In this document: piece after piece, positions 36,847 through 43,533 of the stretch | How the letters are laid out: the number at the start of each line of letters is the position of its first letter | Numbering within the stretch: position 1 is the first letter of the stretch | Source: Candidatus Pacearchaeota archaeon | GTDB lineage: Archaea; Nanobdellota; Nanobdellia; Pacearchaeales; GW2011-AR1 | NCBI GenBank assembly: GCA_017608405.1 | Contig: JAFCFX010000002.1 | Location: 1-43,533, forward strand | DNA: 43,533 bases | Reading direction: 5' to 3' | Notes under the pieces: generated by a model | What the model was told of the DNA's origin: nothing | Seen by the model: only the letters and a program-made list of their open reading frames with translations | Database searches by the model: none | Made by a program: the position numbers and the translations under genes

Positions 36847-39301
36847 TTAGGCTGGTTTGGCGTTTGCCGTCGATAATTTCTTTTATATTTATGTTAAAGA
36901 CTTGGAGTATGTTTTCAACTGCAGGAAGAATTTGTCTTTCAAGATAATACTTTATTTCATATTCTCCTTTTTCACCTGGAAGTTTTACTTTGTCTCTTAC
37001 CAGTTTCTTTTTACTAGAAGTTTCAGAAATATAATATTCTACTACATTTCCTTGACTTATGGGAATTTCTTTTTCTTTCATCTTTCTTGCAGCAATTACA
37101 TGTGGAGAAATTGCTTTATATTCTGCAAGTGGTTTTTTTAATTGTGTTTTTATAATTAAGTCTTGTTTGTTTATCTTTCTCTCTTTTATTTTTTTAACAA
37201 TTTCTTTAATATATTTTAAAGCTTTTTTCTCATTGCCATCTTCTAGGATTTGTCTTATTACTATGTTTTGCACTTCTCTTGCTAGTCTACACCAGTCTCT
37301 TCTAACTGTTTCAAAACCCCTGATTTTTATTTGATTTTTTTTATCTATTAAAGCATATTTCTTTTTTGCTCCTGTTTTTCCTGCTCTTGTTGTTACCCAA
37401 AGGCCTCTTTTAAAAAACCCTTCTAATTCAAGATGCATTACTCCTGGAAGTTCTGAATTTAATTTTTTTAATAATTCTTTTATTTGAGATTCTGATTTAT
37501 TTTCCATTAAAAAAGCAATAGAATCTGTGTCTCCATAGATTACTTTATATTTGTTTTTTTCAACTTTTGAAATTGTTTCTTTATTGAATTTTCTTACTAA
37601 AGATAAGATGGATGCAGAAGCTTCATGTGAATAATATCTTGCCCCAAAAAAAGCAACATACCCGTGAGCAGATGCTGATAATACTTTGAATGCATTGCTT
37701 CTTGCCTTTGTTATTGGATTTGGATTTTTTTGGTATTCTTGTTTAAATTTTTTTCTTTTTTCAAATATTTCCATTAATAAAGCAGGAAAAAATCCTTGCT
37801 TTTTTGAAAAATAATATTTTATTTTTTTGTTTTTTTCTGTTATTTCATCAGATTCATGAGCTTGTTTTTCTTTTTTTTCTAATAAAGTTGCTTTTGAAAT
37901 ATTGTGGGTGATCATTATGCTTGTATGCATAGACGTAAAATCAAAAATAGCTATTTTTTCATAGAGTCCTGGTTTAGGTTCAAGAACAAATGCTCCTTCT
38001 ACTTTGATCCCTCTTCTTTTTCCTATGTCTTCATGTCCTGGTCTTTTTTCTGGGATTTCATTGTATTTTTCCAGATTATGAAGAACATAATTTTCAGTAT
38101 ATTTTGAAAGTCCTGCTCTTGAAACATCAAATATAGGTTCTTTTATTGTTTTAGTAAATTCTAACATGTCTGGCCAGAATTTTTCAAATAATTGAAGTGT
38201 TAAAATAGAATCATGTAAATTGTATTCATAATATTTTTGCCAGTCTTTTTCTTGTAATTTTGAAGAATGTTGTATGTTAAAAGGTTTTTTTGCATCTCCT
38301 AAAAATTCTTTTGCTACTTCATTTAAAGAAAGAGTTTCGGACTTCATATATTGTGCATAAGCTGTTCTTATGAATTTTAAAATGTCTATGTGTGTGATTC
38401 CTTTTATTTTTCCTGTTAACCTAATTCCTCTTGTAAATCTTGGCTGAGAATTATCGAGTCCCAGTGTTAGTTTTACATTGAATTTTTCTGCCCTGGCTTT
38501 TAGATAGGGTAAATCAAATCCATCTGAAAAATAACCTACAAGAAAATCTGGAGAAATTTTTTTTATATATTCTACAAATTTTTCTAAAAGTTCTGCTTCA
38601 TCTTTGACATATTCCACATAATCAGGTTTTGATTTTGATTTTTTCCAAGTTATTACTTTTTTGAATTTGTTTGAAATTAAAGAAAGCATTAGTATTTCGC
38701 CTTTACCTATTTCTAATGCATCTGTTTCAATATCATAAGCTAATATTTTTGGAGCAAATGGTTTTTCTTTTATTTCTTTAGAAGAATCTAGTTTTATGCA
38801 TAGGTCTATATCTAATGCCATGTCAATTCCTCCAAATTCTTGAGAATTGTTTAACATTTCTCCTTGTATTTCGTACCAATGTAGGGGGTTGATTTTTTTT
38901 TCATTTATATAATGAGTAATAAATCCTAAATCATATCCTCTTCTTTTTTCTATTTCTGGCAAGCCCAATTTATCTGCAATATCATGTAAATCTTTGTAGT
39001 TTGTTGCAAATATTTTTAATGCTTTTACTGGCTTTCCAAGGAAGTTTTTATTATGAAGTTCTACTTTTTCAACTTTTGTTTTTCTTCCTTTAAGATTGAG
39101 CTTTATTTTTTTGATTTTTTCAATTAATTTGTTTATCTTATCTTGTTTTAGATTATCTTTTAAAATTGCCCACAAAAAGATAGGACATGAATCAATTACA
39201 CATACTCTTTTGCCCTGGCTATCTCTGCCTATTATTTTAGCATAATTTCTTCCTTGAAAGTCAAATGAGTCATAATCTATTGCAATAAAGTCTGTTTTCA
39301 T
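36836..39301 (-). CDS. Family B DNA polymerase
   Basis: Exo I 'LAYDIETDALEIGKGEI', Exo II 'FDLPYLKAR', motif A 'DFTSMHTSIMITHNIS', motif B 'KVLSASAHGYVAFFGARYY', motif C 'YGDTDSIAF'; C-terminal QTSLSDF. Confidence 0.97.
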   Translation of the reverse strand: MKTDFIAIDYDSFDFQGRNYAKIIGRDSQGKRVCVIDSCPIFLWAILKDNLKQDKINKLIEKIKKIKLNLKGRKTKVEKVELHNKNFLGKPVKALKIFATNYKDLHDIADKLGLPEIEKRRGYDLGFITHYINEKKINPLHWYEIQGEMLNNSQEFGGIDMALDIDLCIKLDSSKEIKEKPFAPKILAYDIETDALEIGKGEILMLSLISNKFKKVITWKKSKSKPDYVEYVKDEAELLEKFVEYIKKISPDFLVGYFSDGFDLPYLKARAEKFNVKLTLGLDNSQPRFTRGIRLTGKIKGITHIDILKFIRTAYAQYMKSETLSLNEVAKEFLGDAKKPFNIQHSSKLQEKDWQKYYEYNLHDSILTLQLFEKFWPDMLEFTKTIKEPIFDVSRAGLSKYTENYVLHNLEKYNEIPEKRPGHEDIGKRRGIKVEGAFVLEPKPGLYEKIAIFDFTSMHTSIMITHNISKATLLEKKEKQAHESDEITEKNKKIKYYFSKKQGFFPALLMEIFEKRKKFKQEYQKNPNPITKARSNAFKVLSASAHGYVAFFGARYYSHEASASILSLVRKFNKETISKVEKNKYKVIYGDTDSIAFLMENKSESQIKELLKKLNSELPGVMHLELEGFFKRGLWVTTRAGKTGAKKKYALIDKKNQIKIRGFETVRRDWCRLAREVQNIVIRQILEDGNEKKALKYIKEIVKKIKERKINKQDLIIKTQLKKPLAEYKAISPHVIAARKMKEKEIPISQGNVVEYYISETSSKKKLVRDKVKLPGEKGEYEIKYYLERQILPAVENILQVFNINIKEIIDGKRQTSLSDF

Positions 39302-39376
39302 TGTAATAATGTAGAAGATTGTTTATTTAAAATTTGGCATCACAAGGTTTAAATACCTCAGATAAAAGGTTATTTT

Positions 39377-39763
39377 ATGGCAAGGAAGCGGAAAAAATAT
39401 ACCTTAGAAAACTATACTCAAGAAGACTATGAAAGAGATTTTAGAATAGTTGATGCTGTGGAAGGAGACTTTCCACTTGATTTTGGAGATCCCAAAAGAC
39501 ATGCTGAAGATAAGGAAAATATACTTAGAAATGTCTTAGGATATCATGGACTAAGAATTGGTTCTAATAAGAGTGAATTAAGATTCTTGCCCCTACCTGA
39601 ATGTAGTCCATATAGGAAAAATATGGTTTTAAAAGGAATTTATTATTCTTCACTTAATAGAATTAATAGGTTTGGAAATCCTTCTGAAAGAGATAAGAAA
39701 AGAGAACCTGAAATAAAAGGCAGAATTGAATTAACAGGACAAATTAATCTTTTTGATTTTTAG
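39377..39763 (+). CDS. Hypothetical protein (128 aa)
   Basis: ORF, basic N-terminus, TATA-like 'tttaaata' upstream. Confidence 0.6.
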   Translation: MARKRKKYTLENYTQEDYERDFRIVDAVEGDFPLDFGDPKRHAEDKENILRNVLGYHGLRIGSNKSELRFLPLPECSPYRKNMVLKGIYYSSLNRINRFGNPSERDKKREPEIKGRIELTGQINLFDF

Positions 39764-39812
39764 TTAATTATTTATATTTCTTGCACCTTAATAAATATAC
39801 AAAATATGCAAA

Positions 39813-40853
39813 ATGGGACTAAACATTAGGGAAATAATACCGAGAAAAGAAATAGAAATTACTAGTTTGAGGGGTAAACTTTTGTGTGTTGATGCATTTA
39901 ATATTTTATATCAATTTTTATCTACAATTAGGCAAGTAGATGGAACTCCTTTAATGGATAATAAAAAAAGAATTACAAGTCATTTGTCTGGGCTTTTTTA
40001 TAGAAATGTGAGTTTGCTTTCAGAAGGTATGAAATTAGTTTATGTTTTTGATGGAAAGTCTCCTGCCTTGAAATCTAAGATTCACGAGAAAAGAGGGAAA
40101 TCAAGAGATTTAGCTAAAGGCAAATATGAAGAAGCAAAGCAATCTGAAGATTTGGTTTCTATGAAAAGATATAGCGGTCAATTAACAAGACTTGATGATG
40201 AAATGATAAATGAGAGTAAAGAGCTTTTAGAGGCGATGGGAATTGCTGTTGTTCAGGCTCCAGGAGAAGGAGAATCAGAAGCAGCTTATCTTTGTAGGAT
40301 TAAAGAAGAAGTTTATGCAAGTGCTAGTCAAGATTATGATAGCTTGCTTTTTGGTGCCCCCAAACTAGTTCAAAATTTAACTTTAGCAAGAAGAAGAAAA
40401 ACTTTTTCTGGTTATGTTGAAATAAAACCAGAAATAATTGAATTAGAAAAAGTAATGAATTTTTTAGAAATAAATTTAGATCAGTTAATTTGCTTAGGAA
40501 TTTTAGTTGGAACAGATTACAATCCAAGAGGAATTCCTGGAATTGGGCAAAAAAGAGCATTAGAAATTGTTAAGAAATACAAACAACCTGTTTTAATTTT
40601 CAAGAGTGTTGAAGCGCAAATTATGAGTTTGCCTGAAGAAGATCAATTTAATTGGCAAGATATTTTTGAATTATTTAAAAAACCAGAGGTTATTGATGTT
40701 GATTTTAAATTTGGTAAAGTTGATGAAGATAAAATTAAAGAAATTTTAATTGAAAGACATGATTTTTCTGAAGATAGAGTAAATAAGCAGTTAGATAAAT
40801 TAAGGGAGATTAAGGAAAAACAAAAGCAGAAAGGATTAGATAAGTGGTTTTAG
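39813..40853 (+). CDS. fen: Flap endonuclease 1
   Basis: 'VYVFDGKSPALKS', 'APGEGESEAAYL', 'SASQDYDSLLFGAPKLVQNL', 'GTDYNPRGIPGIGQKRALEIVKKY'; C-terminal PIP box QKGLDKWF. Confidence 0.97.
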   Translation: MGLNIREIIPRKEIEITSLRGKLLCVDAFNILYQFLSTIRQVDGTPLMDNKKRITSHLSGLFYRNVSLLSEGMKLVYVFDGKSPALKSKIHEKRGKSRDLAKGKYEEAKQSEDLVSMKRYSGQLTRLDDEMINESKELLEAMGIAVVQAPGEGESEAAYLCRIKEEVYASASQDYDSLLFGAPKLVQNLTLARRRKTFSGYVEIKPEIIELEKVMNFLEINLDQLICLGILVGTDYNPRGIPGIGQKRALEIVKKYKQPVLIFKSVEAQIMSLPEEDQFNWQDIFELFKKPEVIDVDFKFGKVDEDKIKEILIERHDFSEDRVNKQLDKLREIKEKQKQKGLDKWF

Positions 40854-41320
40854 TTTTTTTTCTTTATAGAAAAAAATCCTATTACTATTCCTGCAATAAA
40901 TAAAATTCCTCCAGCTCCTAGACTTATTTTAGGAGATAAATTTGCAATTGCATTTCCAGTTATATTAACTTGTAAAAAAAATATTCCTAAAAGAATGAGG
41001 AAAAAAGCAAAGGTTTTTCCTACTAAACCCAAGTCTCCGTCACGACCTATTGAACGATCTAAATGTCTTTTTTTTATTTTACCTATTATATGAGATGCTT
41101 CATTTTGAAGCTTTTCGAATTTGTCATTACTTTTTTGATAAGTAGAATTTAGTCTATCTATATCGTTCTGAAGATTTTTTTTGCCTGATTTTATGCTTTT
41201 TTGCATAGAATAAAGTTGATCTGCCATATCTTTGGTATCTTTTAATATGCTATCACATCTTCTATATAATTTATCTGCTTCTTTTGACACCTTATTTGGG
41301 GGTGTCTTATATTTTTTCAT
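40850..41320 (-). CDS. Hypothetical coiled-coil protein with two C-terminal TM segments
   Basis: ORF; convergent with FEN1 (4-nt overlap). Confidence 0.65.
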   Translation of the reverse strand: MKKYKTPPNKVSKEADKLYRRCDSILKDTKDMADQLYSMQKSIKSGKKNLQNDIDRLNSTYQKSNDKFEKLQNEASHIIGKIKKRHLDRSIGRDGDLGLVGKTFAFFLILLGIFFLQVNITGNAIANLSPKISLGAGGILFIAGIVIGFFSIKKKN

Positions 41321-41325
41321 AATTA

Positions 41326-42213
41326 TTATAGCCTTCGTAATTCATTATTTAATTTCCTATATGCTAATTGTAATTGTTGGCGTTCTCTTTCTTCTTGAAG
41401 TATTGCAGTTTGCATAGCAGTAGCTTGAGGCGAACCTGGGGGAAGTCTTCGAAGTCTTGCGCGATGGTTTCTTATGCTTTTATTTATTCTTCTCATTTGG
41501 CTAGTTAGGTCTCCTAAATCTCCTTGTAATTTTGCTCGATTTTTCTTTTTATCTTTCCTGGCTCCCCATTTTCTTCTAATAAATCCTGGGTCTCGGGATT
41601 GTCTAGGAGGTTCCCTGTCTACACCGCCTTGTTCTTTTTTTTTAGCTCTACGCAATAAGAAAAGTCCAATTAAAATAAAAGCAGCTCCAATAGAGGCTAA
41701 TAATCCTTTTGCATAAATTAAATCAGTAAAACTTAACCCAATAAATAAAGCTCCGAAAGTTAAAAAGAATCCTTTGAATTTAAACCTGTATATAAGATAT
41801 ATGGCTCCGATTAATAAGATAATTGGAACTAATGTGTTTAACATGCCCTCTGAAACCCCTATATTATAAAATAATTCTTCTACCTCAAATCCTGTTTGAT
41901 GTATCCCGTAGACAATTAATAAGGAGGTTACTATAGATATAGTAGATGCGACTCCCTTATTGGGGTAGCCAGATCTGTCTTTGAATACTCTCGATGTTGC
42001 AAAATATATAATTGCAAAGAAAATTAAAAATAAAGACCCCAATAACATTGTTGAAGAATCAATACTGTCAAATAATTCTCCAAAAGAAAAACTATTATAT
42101 GAACCATAAGCACTTGCAAAACTAATTAATATGAGTCCTAGAACGCATGTTATCACCAAGTTTTTTTGCATATTTGGATTAAGTAAATTGTTTTTATAAA
42201 TATTCCCATACAT
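41326..42213 (-). CDS. Hypothetical polytopic membrane protein with basic C-terminal coiled coil
   Basis: Several TM segments, then 'RRAKKKEQGGVDREPPRQSRDPGFIRRKWGARKDKKKNRAKLQGDLGDLTSQMRRINKSIRNHRARLRRL'. Confidence 0.7.
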   Translation of the reverse strand: MYGNIYKNNLLNPNMQKNLVITCVLGLILISFASAYGSYNSFSFGELFDSIDSSTMLLGSLFLIFFAIIYFATSRVFKDRSGYPNKGVASTISIVTSLLIVYGIHQTGFEVEELFYNIGVSEGMLNTLVPIILLIGAIYLIYRFKFKGFFLTFGALFIGLSFTDLIYAKGLLASIGAAFILIGLFLLRRAKKKEQGGVDREPPRQSRDPGFIRRKWGARKDKKKNRAKLQGDLGDLTSQMRRINKSIRNHRARLRRLPPGSPQATAMQTAILQEERERQQLQLAYRKLNNELRRL

Positions 42214-42241
42214 TTAAATTATGTTTTTGTGTTTATTTTTT

Positions 42242-43012
42242 ATGGCAAAGCATCGATCATTTGATTTTTTCGGAAATATTGTTGTTGTAAACTTTTGTAA
42301 AGATTTTAAACAAAAAGATAAAAAAAAGTTTGCTGAAAAATTACTAAAACAGCAAAGGTCGATTAAGACTGTTTTAGAAAAAGTTGGAAAAGTTAAAGGC
42401 AGATTAAGAAAACCCACAACAAAATATATTGCGGGGGAAAAAACAAAAGAAGTTTTGTATAGAGAAAATGATTGTGTTTTTAGGTTTAATATTGATAATA
42501 CTTATTTTTCTCCAAGATTAAGTAATGAGAGAAAAGAAATTGCTTTGAAAATTAAAAAGAAAGACCGTGTTTTAGTAATGTTTGCAGGTGTTGCGCCTTT
42601 TTCAATTGTTATTGCTAAGAAGTCAGGTGCAAAAGTTGTTTCTAATGAAATTAATAGGCTTGCAAATAAATATGCAAAGCTTAATGTTGAATTAAATAAA
42701 TTAAAACAGAAAATTGAGTTTTGGGATGGCAATGTTAAGAAGATTAAGAAAAAAGCCAAGTTTGATGTGATTGTTATGCCAAGGCCCCAATTAAAAGATA
42801 GTTTTTTGAAGCAAGCATTTAAGTTTTCAAAAGAAGGCACGAGAGTTTATTATTATGATTTTTGTGATATAAAGGATAAACAAGTGGTTGTTAATAAGAT
42901 TAAACAAGAAGCTAAAAAGGCAAGAAAAGAGATTAAGATATTAAAGATAAAAAAAGCAGGTGAAATTGCTCCTTATAAGATAAGGTTGAGAGTTGATTTT
43001 AGAGTTAATTAG
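42242..43012 (+). CDS. Trm5/Tyw2-like class I SAM methyltransferase
   Basis: 'VLVMFAGVAPFSIVIAKKSGAKVVSNEINRLANKYAKLNVELNKL', 'DVIVMPRPQLKDSFLKQAF'; start either 42221 or 42242. Confidence 0.85.
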   Translation: MAKHRSFDFFGNIVVVNFCKDFKQKDKKKFAEKLLKQQRSIKTVLEKVGKVKGRLRKPTTKYIAGEKTKEVLYRENDCVFRFNIDNTYFSPRLSNERKEIALKIKKKDRVLVMFAGVAPFSIVIAKKSGAKVVSNEINRLANKYAKLNVELNKLKQKIEFWDGNVKKIKKKAKFDVIVMPRPQLKDSFLKQAFKFSKEGTRVYYYDFCDIKDKQVVVNKIKQEAKKARKEIKILKIKKAGEIAPYKIRLRVDFRVN

Positions 43013-43239
43013 GAGAATTTAAGAAATTCTTGTATATCTCCTTCTTTTGCATATCCGCCTGTTTCGCACTTATTGCATCTTCCATCGTTGTATTTATTTA
43101 CTCTGTCAAATACATTACATGTTGTTTTTTCCCTATTTGCACAATCAGATATATCTGCTCCACACAATACTAACTTTTTGTCTCCTATTTCTGTGTCTAC
43201 AAAAGCTTCTCCATTGATTAAATATTTACATTTTTCCAT
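43009..43239 (-). CDS. Small cysteine-rich hypothetical protein (76 aa)
   Basis: Spaced Cys residues incl. 'CGADISDCANREKTTCNVF' and 'RCNKCETGG'. Confidence 0.6.
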   Translation of the reverse strand: MEKCKYLINGEAFVDTEIGDKKLVLCGADISDCANREKTTCNVFDRVNKYNDGRCNKCETGGYAKEGDIQEFLKFS

Positions 43240-43273
43240 GTTTCGAGGATTAATTAAGGCTATTTAAAGGTTT

Positions 43274-43533
43274 CTAAAGTCGTTTTTCAGCCTTAATAGC
43301 TGTTGGAGCTTCACCACCATGCCAAGTAAATCTTGGCCTCATTCTCATAGGATAAATCCTTTCTGAATTGTCATCAAGAATTATTGCAGAACCTTTTAGA
43401 CTAGGTAATTCATCCATGTATTTTTTTATTCCTGAAAGAAGATAACTTTGCATAATATAGTTTAATGCTTCAATATCTGGTTGTGATGTTACCCTATGAG
43501 CAATAACAAGATCTGATTGTGTCATGACATCTC
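43274..43533 (-). CDS. Partial HerA-like (DUF87) ATPase C-terminus; continues past the right edge
   Basis: 'QSDLVIAHRVTSQPDIEALNYIMQSYLLSGIKKYMDELPSLKGSAIILDDNSERIYPMRMRPRFTWHGGEAPTAIK'; frame open to window end. Confidence 0.65.
   Translation of the reverse strand, partial: DVMTQSDLVIAHRVTSQPDIEALNYIMQSYLLSGIKKYMDELPSLKGSAIILDDNSERIYPMRMRPRFTWHGGEAPTAIKAEKRL

Noticed and set aside
36060-38107. Plus-strand ORFs opposite NSUN and PolB
   Set aside because: Antisense shadow ORFs; low-complexity hydrophobic composition.
1-43533. CRISPR array, rRNA genes, transposase or intein
   Set aside because: No regularly spaced repeats, rRNA-like sequence or transposase motifs seen; PolB, Cdc48 and TopA read through without intein splice motifs.

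Overview
AT-rich archaeal chromosomal segment, most likely from a DPANN-type lineage (Pacearchaeota/Woesearchaeota-like; this is inference from gene content and protein style). It is densely packed with informational genes: NAC, a Sec61-beta/SecG microgene missed by the ORF track, ValS, aRF1, ScpB, MBF1, RpoL/Rpb11, RadB, Nre, TopA, tRNA-Lys(CTT), TFS, signal peptidase I, PdxS, Cdc48/VAT, MetAP2, an NSUN methyltransferase plus standalone PUA protein, PolB, FEN1, a Trm5-like methyltransferase and a partial HerA-like ATPase. The accessory-looking parts are: (i) 12.2-13.4 kb, an orphan gene bracketed by a near-identical ~78-bp direct repeat between an APH-like kinase and Nre; (ii) 14.6-15.1 and 31.8-32.5 kb, two truncated tyrosine recombinases, each followed by an overlapping micro-ORF; (iii) 15.9-21.8 kb, a locus of predicted secreted and orphan proteins including a 794-aa protein with two clear peptidoglycan-binding domains and a C-terminal region that weakly recalls colicin-M-type lipid II hydrolases. 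Locus (iii) is my best candidate for an undescribed system (an archaeal bacteria-targeting or cell-surface effector locus). All assignments come from reading sequence and motifs only; no database searches were run.
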